The notes: generated by a model not told the origin, from the letters alone. 64,000 nt of DNA from Dactylonectria macrodidyma (GCA_020744425.1 JAGMUV010000027.1:806001-870000), one strand, 5' to 3'; numbered from the stretch's first letter, positions 39,913-51,734 are shown. A program made the numbers and translations.

Positions 39913-42151
39913 ATCCCTTCGACTGTCAGGAGGCTCCAGTAGGTAACTCGCCCCACACTATCCCTGTCACATGAGCAGTACATGCGGGGAACCGAAGATG
40001 CGTCATTGATCATTTCCACCTAAAACACCATAAATCATTTTGAAGTTATCAATGAGTTCTCAATCAATCCCTGCCGATACCCTCAATGCGTATGACGACC
40101 AGAGCTTCATCAGAGAAGATAACAGCCGCCGGGAGCATGAGTGTGATAGCACCCGGCGGCCCGACTTTCCTCCGGCTGAAGACCGAGGGTTCAATTTCCA
40201 ACCTTTTCATGTGGAAAGGCGCGAACTTAAGGTCAACCAACTGCCCCAAGAGCCGCTATCTCTCTTCCAACACTTTGTGCCTCTTTCCCTAGTTAACAGC
40301 TGGGTTGAATATACCAACAGCTGGGTCAACAGCTTGCTGGAAAGGGGCGTTATTGATAGCTGGGGCCACGAGTTGAAACAAGGGTCACGGCTCCAAGCCT
40401 GGACCCCGACCTCTGCAGCAGAAGTATATGTCTGGCTTGGAATCCTAATTTATATAGGAATCCACAAGGAAATTGAGGTTGAAGACCATTGGAAGACCCC
40501 TAAGCCAGGGGATCAATGTCCTGAACATTCAATCATCAAGTTCATGCCATACAACCGGTTTCAACTCCTTCATCGTCACCTTCGCCCCTTTGACTATACC
40601 AAATTTGATGATGACGAGAGCTTCCCTGCTGTCTTCCAATGCGCACAACCGTGGTCTGAGCATATACAATACGCCTCCACAGAGCTCTTTGAGCCTGGGT
40701 CTCATCTCGCTGTAGATGAGGGCATGATCCGTTATACAGGGAGGAACTCACAAGTCACATATATACCCGGCAAGCCTACTGACACAGGGTTCAAGGTGTG
40801 GGTTGTGGCTCAACTTGGTATCTTTTTGCGATGGATTTGGCACCAACCCGGCTCAGACTACGGTCCCGTTGGCGTTGAACGCTCTAAGAGAAGAAGAACA
40901 GCAGCTCGAGGAGGCAAAGGCGGCAGAGGCAGAGGGAGAGGCGGCCGAGGAAGAAGAAGAAAAGCCAGCCGAGAGCGGGAAGCTGGTGAGGCCGATAAGG
41001 TCGAAGAAGTTATCCACGTCCTCACAGACAATGGGGATAAAGTCATCGCGTTGAATTCGACTCAGAGCGTCGTTATTGCCCTTATAAACCTACTACCGAA
41101 GTCGACATATCACGTCTTTGTGGATAACCTCTTCTCGTCCCCGGGCCTCTTCCTCTCTCTTCGTCAGCACGGCCACGGTGCTACAGGCACAGCCCGCACT
41201 AACTGCGGCATCTTCAAGGAGCTCGCTGACTATAAGAAGAAGGATAAATCAGGGAAATCAGGGTTTAAATTCAATGAGATCAGGGTCATACCAACCCCTG
41301 ATAACCAGGTGGGAGCCCTTGACACTTATGGCTGTGTTTCTCTTACTAACTTGTCTTCTTCTGCTACAGGTGAACCAAATCGCGTGGAAAGACAATGCAC
41401 TTGTGTTATTCCTATCAACTGTGTTTAAAGGCGATGAGAAATGTGAGCGCTGGAGGAAGAAGCCGTCAACAATGAAGGCCACAGCACGGCCGATACAGCG
41501 TTTCTTTGGTGGCGAGGCAGTAAAGCTGATATCAATCCCTACAGTTGCTGCTTCCTATAACGATGAGATGAATCATGTGGATCGAGGAGACCAAATGAGG
41601 GCGTATCTCGGCTATGATCACCCAATTCGCCGGGGGGCTTGGCAGGCTCTTACTTGGACCTTCCTACTTGATGTGGTGCTTGTGAATAGCTACCTTCTTC
41701 AACTCTACGGGCAGCCGGCTTGGAAGCGATATACGAGTCAAAAAGAGTGGCGCCGGCGCATTTATAACGAGCTGTTCAAGGTGTTCCATAAGGAAACTCA
41801 GTCAAGGCAGTCATTTCGGACTGGGGACGAATTTACGCCCGTGGCACAGCATAAATACGTCCGAAGAGGGAAAAAGTCTAGCTGCGTTGCTTGTAAGGGC
41901 CAACAGCTGGGTAAGCCTTGGTCAAAAACCTCAAGGAAACCTTTGGGGGCGGTCAGCAGCAATACAAGGAGGCGTCAATCTAGGGGGGGATGTGAGCAGT
42001 GTGATGTCACGATTTGTAACTCGAAATATTGTTGGGACTTCTATCACAGGCTAATTTAGGTAGAGAATGATGTACCTTTCATGCTCTCTTATTTGATTGG
42101 TTATACATCCCTGTAGTGACCTAACTGGAGCCTCCTGGCAATCGAAGGGAT
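39913..42151 (+). mobile_element. piggyBac-like transposon, copy A (probably intact)
   Basis: The 28-bp imperfect inverted ends are 39913-39940 (ATCCCTTCGACTGTCAGGAG...) and 42124-42151, with two mismatches. They bracket a complete two-exon transposase gene. A TTAA duplication, expected for piggyBac, is not visible at these coordinates, so the true ends may lie slightly outside. Confidence 0.7.
40052..42059 (+). CDS. piggyBac-like transposase (intact, 648 aa)
   Basis: Exons are 40052-41308 and 41370-42059. The 61-nt intron GTGGGA..CTACAG lies at TPDNQ/VNQIAW. The ATG at 40052 is preferred; the frame extends 12 nt upstream without ATG. The transposase family DDE_Tnp_1_7 is recognised by FQPFHVERRELKVNQLP, the catalytic Asp residues in SHLAVDEGMIRYTGR, YHVFVDNLFSS and NHVDRGDQMRAY, and the C-terminal Cys-rich DNA-end-binding domain CEQCDVTICNSKYCWDFYH. 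A basic, low-complexity insert (AARGGKGGRGRGRGGRGRR) sits between the first and second Asp. All three Asp residues are present and the frame is clean, so the enzyme could be active and could mobilise related short elements. Confidence 0.9.
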
Positions 42152-42831
42152 GATGACAATAGCTACCTTCTGATCAACGCGCGAGTTACTCCGTTCCACC
42201 TTGTGCGCTGGCACATTCTCAATCTTTGCAGTTGTAATTTAGACCGTGAGAAGAACGTGAGAAGGGTGCAGACGTTGTTAAAGAGATCCTCAAAGAATGG
42301 AAGAAGAAGGATATCTTTAATTAGAAGCTGAAGGCCGTGAGAATTGAAATGTGAGAGCTCTGGGAATCTCCCTAATAAGTCGTGTACAGAGCGCATTGTA
42401 TTTTCGGTATCTGTACAGATAGAATTGATTCGGGAGAGATTCTGTGGCCCGAGACATTATCGGAAGCGTCAAATATGATATTGAACCATTCTGAGCTGGT
42501 AATGCGTTTGAAAACCTCGTCATAGAGTTCCTGATAGAAGTCGGGAAGAATTCTCGTGATAACGTCGCGGTTAGGAGTCGACCACCAGCTCGATCAGAAA
42601 GCAGATTCTATGACCTCGCCTGGTGACGTCACCGGATTTAGACCACCACTTAAAGGCGCAGTCTTCCCACACTTGCACTTCCTTAATGTTGAATATAGGT
42701 CTCAACAGTCTTCTGGGGTGTAACCCATTTTTATTTTGACACTTAACTCCTTACGCACTCTTCATCTCCAACACACTCCGAGAATATACATCAATCTTAC
42801 ACCGCCAACTACTCTCTAAAAGCTGCCACAA
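42152..42831. other. Intergenic, upstream of small protein gene
   Basis: No gene is recognised; short frames only. The part from about 42600 is the probable promoter of the 42832 gene. Confidence 0.35.
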
Positions 42832-43083
42832 ATGTTGTCTAACCTCCTCTCCAAACTGACAGACGCTGCCATCAACCGCCATCCCAACAGCAGCGCCAGC
42901 TACTCCTTCTCGTCCTCGTTCCACTACTCCAACGGCACGCACACCACGTCCAGCGGCTCGCGCCACGCCACCATACATGAGACCGATTCGTCCGGCTGCA
43001 CAACGGTGCGGACCGTGAGCCAGAATCTCGGCGAGCCGGTTATCACGGAGACAAGACGATATGACGCTCAGGGTGATACGTGA
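42832..43083 (+). CDS. Small conserved-looking fungal protein, 83 aa
   Basis: A single-exon frame MLSNLLSKLTDAAINRHPNS, followed by Ser/Thr/His-rich sequence (YSFSSSFHYSNGTHTTSSG) and a C-terminal block RTVSQNLGEPVITETRRYDAQG. Similar small Ser-rich proteins ending in a VTETRRYD-type block occur in many ascomycetes; function is unknown. The start has an ACAAATG context with an upstream CT/CA-rich leader. There is no signal peptide or membrane segment. It stands alone between transposon blocks, so it is likely a host gene. Confidence 0.6.
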   Translation: MLSNLLSKLTDAAINRHPNSSASYSFSSSFHYSNGTHTTSSGSRHATIHETDSSGCTTVRTVSQNLGEPVITETRRYDAQGDT

Positions 43084-43627
43084 AGAACCAGTCTTGGGCC
43101 TGGTGCTTAAGACTGGCATTATATGCAACATCACGTGAGGAAGGAGACCTTATACTCCCGTCCTCAACTGTAGTCTTAGCTCGTCATCCATCTTTCTACA
43201 TCTACATGACAACCTCACTTTATGTGACCTCCGCGATATATTCGCATCAAATGGTAGCAATTGCAAGCTATCGCACAGTCACGCCTGCGATTTAGTTCGT
43301 CAAGGCCCCAGGCACCAGCCAACCAGGTCCTAGACCATCAGGCCTCTATCGGCCAACCCAACACGATCCTTGGTAGCACGACCAGCGACCGCCCAGATAC
43401 CTTTTGACAACGCAGAAGCAGCACCCGCTCTGCACCCCCTCGCGATATCATCTCTTGGTGAGGCTCGCACTCAAGCACGATATCCTTGAAAGGAGAATGC
43501 TTGAAACATTAGGCCCATCAATCGGAAACCAATTTGGAACACTCCTCTGACAGCCTAGAGACCGCCACTCTTGCTGACTTCACCAAGCAAATATTGCGCC
43601 AAGAAATAAGCATTACGACAAGTCAAG
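43084..43627. other. No gene; possible 5' LTR/leader of Gag-protease element
   Basis: TATATTCG and CT-rich patches occur before the decayed Gag frame. No second copy of this sequence is in the window, so an LTR cannot be delimited. Confidence 0.3.
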
Positions 43628-45985
43628 ATGGCTCGATCTCACAATGGCTCAAGTGAGGGAGAACAGTCTAGACAGGTTCCCCCGCCTACAGGCCTAACTA
43701 CAATACCCAAAAAGAAACGCTTTTCTACATCGCCACAAGACATCGAGCAGCTCGATAAGATGACGATGTCAGCCTGGCTTAAGGAGCCTTCAAATACTAA
43801 GGCCACAGGCTGGGGCATTCGAGACGCCCATCTCCTAAGCCAGAAAGCGACTCAGGAAGTTCTTGAGACTCTGACTGTATGGGATAGCGATGTAGTCTAT
43901 GCCCTTCAGCACTTCATCTCAAAGTTTGCTGCCTGTGATGGCAACGCATAGGAGCTTCTCGGATTGCCCCCAGCTAAGGCTGATGATTTGGCTCATCTTG
44001 GCTGGTGGCGAAGGCCATTGTGAAGCAGTTCGACTTCGATCCCCCCAATGCTGAGACCAGTGTAAAGCTGATCACCGTAAGAGCTCCGGCCTGACCGATG
44101 ACGAGGCCGAGCCACCTGATCCTTGGGATGCCTCAAGACCCCAGAGGAAGTCATCTGGGCTCACCTCTCAGCATCGCCAGGGGAGCCGCCGTGGCTCTCC
44201 ACCGCCCACTTCATCTGCAACAGACGACTCCTCAGATGACGACGCCGAAGCCGCCCGCCGTTCCCGACGAGAACGATCTCAGGTCGCTACGATGGTAGGC
44301 ACCGATGCCCACCGAAAGATCAGAAAGGAAGCCATCGGCCTATTCGACCCGGACTTCAAGGACCCCAAGGGGACTGGCCTTGTGGTGAGCCAGAATAAGC
44401 AGATCTACACTGATGTATATCTCTTCTGCGAGCACCTCCGAGTCTTCGAGCGTTACGGCGAGGACTCCCTCCAGGAATACTACGTTTCTATGCTGCTTGG
44501 AGGCGGTGCCCAAGGATGGTTCATGGGCGAGCTTAGCACTGATCAGCGCAACCGGCTCCTCGATGCCCGCATCTACAAGTTCTGCAAGAAACTCACAGCT
44601 CGATTCAAGCGCCCCGACGCTGAGATCACAAAGGACCTCCATTCAGGAAGGTATACACTTGGCCTAGCGCAAGACGATATCAGCCTCACGCAGTGGGTGC
44701 AGCGCAAGGCAGCCTATGCCAAGCAGCTGGGTCTCCAAAACGATAAGCACATCCTGCAAGCTATCTACCCACTGATCGATATTGAGATCTCCCGCCTTCT
44801 TACTATACCCAAGGCGAAGACCAATCTAATCGACTTCATTCGAGAGTGTGAAGACCTTCGACCTACTATCACGGCCCTAATCCAACGGCGACGAGGTCGT
44901 CGCGATGACCATTTCAACAGCCGGCGAGACTATGAGCGTAGCGACCAAAAACGAGATTACGACAACAACCGCCGCAGCAACCGCGACCGCAGCCGCCGAT
45001 ACGAAGACCGCGACCAAGACCGTGATCGATACCGCGCGCCGCGAGACAACCACGAGAACCGAGGCACGGATGACCGCCGCAACCGACCCCGAGACAGCTA
45101 TCGCGACCGTGACCGACAGGAACGCTCCGAGAAGAGGGTCACATTTGAAAAGAAATACCCGGCTATCGAAAGTGAGCCCGAGCCCGAGCCCGAGCCTCGG
45201 CGCGAACGAGCCCCGACCACCTCGGACGCTGACGATGAGGACGATGCTTCTCTTTCGGACGCTTCGACTTTCTCAACACGCTCGCAGCAGGCCTATGTTG
45301 TGGCTATGAACGGCTCCATCTTCGACCTTCCTACCGACCCTGCCTTCAAGTGTGAAACCTGCCAACGCTCCTTCCCGTCAAAAATGATTTTGAAGGAGCA
45401 CTGCATTGCTAACTGCTGTGTCACACCTCAGCAGGCGGCTCGAGAAAAGCTCGATTACACACCGAAGCCTTCACGTTGCAAGAGATGCAGGGAAAGCTTC
45501 CCTAGCCGGAACCGCCTCTTTCAGCACCTTGAAACCTGCCGAGGAACTGCTGCAACAAGACAGGCTGCCCTTACTGCAACTACAGCTGCAAGCCCTGTTC
45601 CGGGATCTCTCTTAGAGCCTAAGCCTTGTGCTCCGAGCGAGGATTACACTCACCTGCGCCTTAAGGCCAAAGCCCATGCCAAAGACGACCAGTCTGTGGA
45701 AATCTGCGGTGACTCTGGCTGCGGCCGCCCTGTAATCGATCGAACCTGGCTTCAAAGTCTCGACCACACTATCGAGAAAAGAGACCCAGCCATCATCAAA
45801 GGAGTCAGTGGCTGGAAGCGTACTGACGAATGGGCTACATTCACCTTCTATCTTGAAGGCATCCACGCAGACGGCACCAAAGCTGGCACAGCCAAGTTTA
45901 CAACAGGTGCTTGGGTTCAGGACAAGCTGGATGCTGTTGCCTTGCTTGGCAACGGCTTTCTCGATCCCTATAATAAGAAGCTAAT
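43628..45985 (+). pseudogene. Retrotransposon Gag-protease with C2HC fingers (broken, truncated)
   Basis: Gag begins at 43628 (MARSHNGSSEGEQSRQ). A TAG at 43949-43951 (NA*ELLGLPP), then two frame changes between 44010 and 44110, break the N-terminal part. The long frame from 44292 carries a capsid-like helical region (YYVSMLLGGGAQGWFMGEL...LARFKRP type), an Arg/Asp-rich RNA-binding stretch, two zinc fingers C-x2-C-x12-H-x4-C (CETCQRSFPS) and C-x2-C-x12-H-x3-C (CKRCRESFPS), and an aspartic protease (CGDSGCG, later ALLGNGFL). Most Gag proteins have a CCHC knuckle instead of these fingers. Reverse transcriptase is missing, because sequence changes to hAT at about 45986. The superfamily is not settled. 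Confidence 0.75.
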
Positions 45986-46882
45986 GTGCAATAGGGCTTG
46001 TTGTACACTTTATTGACGCCGACAACACGTTCCGCACATTCCTACTTGACCTACCTGAGCAGTCTACCGGCCACACCGGTATTAGGATTGCAGAACGGGT
46101 AAAGGCGGTTCTTGCAGAGTTTGCAATCACTGAGGACCAGATCGGATATTTTGTTGCAGATAACGCAACGGAGAATGATACGTGTCTGTCTGCTGACTTC
46201 AGCTTCGATAAAGCATGGCGCCGTCTTCGCTGTATGGGCCATGTGATCAATCTTGTCGCACGGGCGCTTCTTTTTGGCAAAGATCCGGACGGATTTGCCG
46301 AGGATACAGAGGAGATTGCTGATGATTTTCTAAGGAAGATGAAGCAGTGGCGCAAGGCGGGTCCAGTTGGAAAGCTTCACAATATCATGGTGTGGCTAGG
46401 GAGCTCTAGTGAGAGACTCAAACAATTACACGCCCACCAGCGCGCCGTATATATCACTGCTAGCGATCCAGATGCGGAAAGGAAGCTCACATACGATCCA
46501 GTTCTCGCCAACGATACCCGCTGGAACTCCAACAAGGCTGAGATAGAGCGGGGACTGCTGCTTCGGAAACCTATTGAGGTCATGATCGGCGCAGAGGTCC
46601 AAGCCTGGCAGCAGTACTGGAACAAGATCACACACAACAGCACCCGAGAACCTCCAGCGAGGCGGCGGGAGAAGCCTCATATTGTGGATGATGCACTTGA
46701 AGATGACGACTGGCACACTCTTACAATCTATCTTGAAGTCCTCAAGCCCTTTGAAGAGGCTACAACCCGTATGCAAGGCAATCCTGGCACTGCGTCAGGG
46801 AGTCGAGTATGGGACATACTCCCTACGTACGAGTTCCTACTTCAACATCTGGAAGAGTTCAAGACGCGATACAAAGATCATA

Positions 46883-49108
46883 CCATCCAGGACCACTTAA
46901 TGGACACCCCCACTTAATGGACCACCAAAATTTCAATCTTCCCATACAAAATCCGAATTTTCAATTACACCGCATTTGGCCAAGAATGAAGATACTCACA
47001 AACCAAAACCTGTGCTGTATAGTTTATTTCATGAAATTTCAATATAGGCTCAATTTTTTCCCGTTCCGCCTCGTGGCCTTGTCCTCTAGCCCTTTGAAAC
47101 TTTTTCAGTTTCACCTCATCCGCCCCATCCGACTTCATTCACTCCAGTAGGCATATCACCTAATTTACTCATGGAACTCCTGCCACAATGGTTCGGCGTG
47201 TTTATACCGAAGACGACGTAGCTGAGGCTATACTCGATATTACTGATAGAGGCCTATCGCCGATTGAGGCGGCCCAGAAACGTGGAGTGCCTCGATCGAC
47301 CATTTATAGACGACTTTCCGGTCAAGCGAGCAGGAATGAACGCATCCATGCCCAGCAGCGTATATCCAAGAGCCAGGAGGAGACTCTCCTTCGTTGGGTG
47401 CTGCGACAAGAGTCTCTGGGCTATGCTCCCTCGCACAGCCAGCTCCGCGCCTGTGTCGAGGCCATCCTTCAACAACAAGGCGATAATATGCCTCTGGGCA
47501 AGCACTGGACCACCAGGTTCGTCAAGCGTCATTCACAACTATCTACGAAGCTTGGAAAACGCCAGGAAGCGGCCAGATTTGACGGGTTTACGCCGAAGGC
47601 GGTCAATTGGTACTTCGATATCCGGGAGAACGAGTACGGCTGGATCAAGCCTGAGAACACGGTTAACGTGGACGAGGGTGGCATAATGGCGGGTTTCGGT
47701 AAGTCCTCCACAAGTTCTCTACGGGCTTTTATAGGGCATAACTAATTGGTTGTCCATGAGGCCTGGACAGCCTCGTAATCGGGAGCTCTGACCCGAAGAA
47801 GAAGGCGTTGTTGAAGGGCGTTCAGTCGCGCACTTGGACCTCGTTTATTGAGGCTGTCACCGCAACTGGCCGCGCTTTAAAACCAGGAATTATCTTTAAA
47901 GGAAAAGAGCTGCAGAAGCAGTGGTTTCTTAAGGAATTCGAATCGATAGCGGACTGGCACTACATCACATCACCGAACGGCTGGACCGACAACCATATAG
48001 CTCTCGAGTGGTTGAAAGACGTCTATCTACCTCAAACAGAGCCTCGCGATGCATCAGATGCGAGACTTATTATCCTTGACGGTCACGGAAGCCATGCACA
48101 GGTGAGTCTTTTGGTGTTTTCACTGCAGAGTCTCCCGCTATAAGGTCGCTAACGAGCACCCAGGATGAGTGGATGGCTACGTGCTTTCTGAACAACGTCT
48201 ACTGCTGCTATCTACCAGCGCATTGCTCTCATGGCCTACAACCGTTAGACAATGGAATTTTTAATGTCATCAAAGGTGCGTATCGGAAAGAACTCCAAAA
48301 GCTGGCTAGTTTGACCGATTCTGCGCCCGTTGATAAAGTCAATTTTATTCGGTCATACGCGAAAGCTAGAGAGGCGGGCATGAGGAAGGAGATTATCTTA
48401 TCCAGCTGGAGGTTTACTGGAAATTGGCCTATAAACCGTCGCAAAGCTCTAACACTTCCGGAAATTCAACCGGATAAAGAAAAAGTTCTAGAAGGCTTCA
48501 AGACGCCCAGCCCTCCTCATCTGGACTCAGATGATACGCCGAAAACGAGCCGCCAGGTGAGAGATTTGGCCAAACATCGAAGTCGTCCGACCAGGCGGAA
48601 GTACAGTAAGATCGCAAAGGGGCTGGAAGCTTTAGAGATGAAGGTGGCCGTTCAGAATGCGCGGATTACTGGGCTGGAGGAGCAGGTGTCCCAGCTGCGG
48701 CGAGGGAAGAAAAGAAAGGCGGTACCGAACCCGAACCGACGATTCATGGCTCTAGCAGAGACTCTAGCGGCTGGAGAAGCTCTTCCTAACTCAAAGGAGG
48801 CAGAAATAGAGGTGGATGTGGATGAGGAGATCGAGTCGGTGATTGAGGTGGGTGTCAGGTCAGAGGACGAAAGTGAGGACTTCATGGTCGTAACAAAGCA
48901 CTGCCAGCGCACACGCAGCGGTCGGGAGGTCAAAAAACCACGCAGAGAGTAAAATTTGATCAATTTTATGGAGAGTCTCTTTACTAACTTCGATTTTGAT
49001 TGACAACGCGGTCTGTTTTTGTGTGCACGAAAATTTAGATTTTATATGGGAGCATCGAAATTTTGGTGGTCCATTAAGTGGGGGTGTCCATGAAGTGGTC
49101 CTGGATGG
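46883..49108 (+). mobile_element. Fot1/pogo transposon (2226 bp), apparently intact
   Basis: Inverted repeats of about 52 bp (left 46883-46934, right 49057-49108, one mismatch over their length) start CCATCCAGGACCACTT and contain an internal direct repeat of the ACTTAATGGAC type. A TA duplication flanks it (46881-46882, 49109-49110). It encodes one spliced transposase. Confidence 0.92.
47188..48952 (+). CDS. Fot1/pogo-type transposase (546 aa)
   Basis: Exons are 47188-47698, 47761-48101 and 48164-48952, both introns 62 nt. The first acceptor (CATGAG) is chosen over a nearer CAG because only it preserves the family sequence GFGLDSLVIGSSDPKK. Domains are an N-terminal psq-type HTH (RGLSPIEAAQKRGVPRST), a CENP-B/Tc5-type HTH (HWTTRFVKRHSQL), and a DDE_1 domain with the triad in VNVDEGG, LDGHGSH and GLQPLDNG. 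A coiled coil and acidic tail close the protein (LEEQVSQL; basic RSGREVKKPRRE end). No stops or shifts are present. Because its inverted repeats and gene are complete, this may be an autonomous copy and is younger than the hAT it interrupts. Confidence 0.92.
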
Positions 49109-49735
49109 TAAGGAACAACACTTCCGTTACAATATCAACCAGGCCTGGATGAAGCTTGACAAGTACTATGGATTGACGGACGATTCGCCCATATATGTGG
49201 CAGCTGTTGTGCTACATCCTCGCATGAAGTGGAGCTTCGTTGACAAGTTCTGGAACGACAGGCCAGACTGGCGTGACAAGGCTAGGGTGACGTCAGACAG
49301 CTATGGGAAGCTGAGTACAAGCATCGTGTTATTCCCATTCAACCAGAGCGACCTCCAGAGCGGCGCATAATTGTGGTGGCATCGGGCCTCAACGACTTCC
49401 TTGATAATCTAACATGTCCTGCGGCACAACTGGAAGAAGAACGGGATGAATACGACCACTATCTTGCACGGACAGATGATCCAGAGCATTTGGCTTGTAC
49501 AGATCCAATCGCGTACTGGATTAGCAAGCGTAGTGTGTGGCCTCACCTCTCACAGATGGCCCTTGATATCCTATCAATACCTTGTATGTCGGATGAACCG
49601 GAACGAATTTTCAGCCTTACGGGACTCCTGACGCCGGCGAACCGTGCGAGGCTGGGAGGCGATATAATTGGGGCGTCTTTGTGCCTTGCGGACTGGGACA
49701 GGCGGGGGGTGATAGATTTGTTAAAGTAGTGGTAA

Positions 49736-49963
49736 GTTGGCTCCGCCGTAGCATATGTCACCGCGCTTGGTAACTGATGGGCAATCAGCGCTGAAGGTTT
49801 CTGTTTAGTAATATCTGTCAATCAATTACAATCAATGTCAATCGACCCCTAATTGATCAATAGTAATCAATATCAATCTGCTCCTCCGCAGAGCCGCATC
49901 AATCAACTGCAATTTGGCCAGAATTGAATTGAATTGATTGATTAGCAAGCCTGACTGCAGCCA
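49736..49963. repeat. CAAT/ATTGATT-rich short-repeat cluster
   Basis: Repeated CAATCA, CAATCAATG and TTGATTGATT strings in both directions (49816-49945) lie between two hAT coding remnants. hAT subterminal regions often carry such motif clusters for transposase binding; here this is inference. Confidence 0.45.
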
Positions 49964-50371
49964 CCCGATGAGTATGAATTGCTCGCTCGAGAGCTCGATG
50001 TCGTTCGCCCGGCAATGAACGAGCTCGATGAGTACCAATCCTTCATCACACAAACGCCAGTCGCTATTGACTGCTCGCCGCTTACTTGGTGGCTCCGAGA
50101 AGAACAGCAACAGCGATACCCTCGTCTCTCCAGAATGGCAGTCGATATCCTTTCAGCGCCTACTATGTCCGCCGAGCCAGAGCGTGTCTTTTCTGGTGCG
50201 CGACGTACGATATCCTGGGATAGATGTCAGCTAGGAAGTGGCACAATTGAAAAGGGGGAGTGCATGAAGAGCTGGATTAAAAGCGGTATCACACAAGGGA
50301 TCCCAGTTGAATTGATCGAAGCAGAGAGCGAAGAGAACGACGATGGTATGGCTACAGTGGGTCCGATTTAA
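49964..50371 (+). pseudogene. Second hAT fragment, C-terminal dimerisation domain
   Basis: The frame reads PDEYELLARELDVVRPAMNEL and then WWLREEQQQRYPRLSRMA, VDILSAPTMSAEPERVFSGA and RRTISWDRCQLGSGTI, a hAT C-terminal dimerisation domain from a different subfamily than the preceding remnant. The rest of the transposase is absent. It ends at a stop at 50369-50371. Confidence 0.75.
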
Positions 50372-50520
50372 CGACACATTCCGAGTCAACCCGGTGTACT
50401 AGTTCCTTCACTAAATGAAGGGTGCATTTTCAATCTGCTATTATGCATTTAATTAAATTTCAATTAAATAGTAATATATATCAATTTGAAGCCCTTTAAT
50501 CATAGATTCTTATCATAGAT
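50372..50520. other. Short AT-rich spacer
   Basis: AT-rich; possibly the lost left end of the Tc1-like element that follows on the minus strand. No matching CAGTGGGG repeat is visible. Confidence 0.3.
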
Positions 50521-51734
50521 TCAATACTTAGTATAGTAGCCGTGGGCCTGAATGACAGCCGCAAGCCGGGAGTGCATGGATTTGACCAGGTTATAGACCA
50601 CTTCATCTTCAATTTGCGGCCAAATCTCAATCGCGGCATTAATAAGAGCCTGTCTTGATGCCTCATTATTAGGCATGTAAGTAAGTTCCGGATACCTCTT
50701 ACAGATCCTCCCTTTCAGTATTGCCCATAGATTTTCAAAGGGGTTGAGGTCAGGGCTATACGGAGGCCAGTCTATTACCTCCGCCCTCCGACTCTCACAC
50801 CATTCATAGATCCAGTTACGGATAAGGCGACTCGTAAATAGGCTTGAATTATCGTGCTGGAAGAGGCTGTTCCTTGTGACAATACGAGGAAGGTGCTGCT
50901 TCAAGCACTCGAGCAGGCGGCGTGCCGTTACACCACCACGTTCAGATTCTGGATCCCCGTAAAGTGGCACCATCGGCAGCCTCCTGCGGCAGTTGAAGGC
51001 GCTGAAGAACATCTGTGAGTGGCGTGTAGGCGTGACCCGGGTCTGGACATTATCTCTGAATAGTCTCTCATGCTAGGAATCATCAGAAGAGCCGCAATCG
51101 CAAAAGAGACACATACCGGTTTACGGAACACCCAAGTGCGTCTCTGACCCTCGCCGCGAGCTACGATTGTTTCATCAGAGAAGGTCCAACGGCTCCAAGG
51201 TTCCTCAGACTGGTTGATATATCGATGAGCAAACCGTAGACGTTTTCTCGCTGTCTCTGGGCTTATGAATGGTCGTAAAAGTGACTGGAAGTGCATGATC
51301 CCTTCCCGCCGGAGGGTGGAAGTTAAAGTCTTAGCATGACAGCTTAAACCGGCCTCTTCGATAAGCTCACTAATAATAATGTGAGGGTCTCTTCCTATCA
51401 CTAGCAGCACCCGCCACAAATCCCTCTTTGTAAGCTTGTGTGGACGGCCGGGTCTGGGTTGATCCCGGGCAGATTGTTGTTCTTGATACCGGCGTACCAC
51501 ACCATAAATTGCGTGCCGATTTACGCCCTCCTCACGGGCGATCTGGGCGGCTTATATGCCCGAATTGTATCTCCAAACGATCCTCGTTCTCTTATGAGGA
51601 GAATGATGTGGCTTAGGAGACATTTGGACTTAAATTGGAAGCACAATGTGTGGTTGAACTTGATGATGGTTTTGGTGTAGGTCGAGGGAAAGCGGGGTAC
51701 GGAAAAGTGTGTCGGAACTTTTTTCCCCCCACTG
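50521..51734 (-). pseudogene. Tc1/mariner-type transposase element, one premature stop
   Basis: One terminal repeat starts CAGTGGGGGGAAAAAAG after TA (51734 downwards). The ATG is at 51623 and an in-frame TAA lies near 51553 (SGI*AAQIAREEG), consistent with C-to-T in CAA. Beyond it, HTH sequence and SARDQPRPGRPHKLTKRDL lead into the DDE domain. A short intron (GTATGT..CCTAG, about 44 nt) is inferred after WVFRKP, restoring HERLFRDNVQTRVTP. The catalytic residues are WTFSDETI, FQHDNSSLF and SPDLNPFENLW; the last spacing is D-x38-E, longer than the D-x34-E of Tc1. The stop is at 50521. The left repeat is missing. Confidence 0.8.

Larger units (their letters stand above)
45986..49735 (+). pseudogene. 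hAT transposase remnant split by a pogo element
   Basis: Coding pieces are 45986-46882 and 49111-49735. The first reads VVHFIDADNTFRTFLLDLP, FVADNATENDTCL and LRCMGHVINLVARALLFGK, all hAT core motifs. The second reads FRYNINQAWMKLDKYYGL, YVAAVVLHPRMKWSFVDKF and the C-terminal dimerisation domain (MALDILSIPCMSDEPERIFS). Removing 46883-49108 plus one TA rejoins the frame exactly (KDH to KEQHF). Independent damage includes loss of the BED finger and N-terminal part at 45986 and a one-base frameshift near 49290. A cluster of CAATCA/TTGATT repeats follows its 3' end. Confidence 0.85.
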
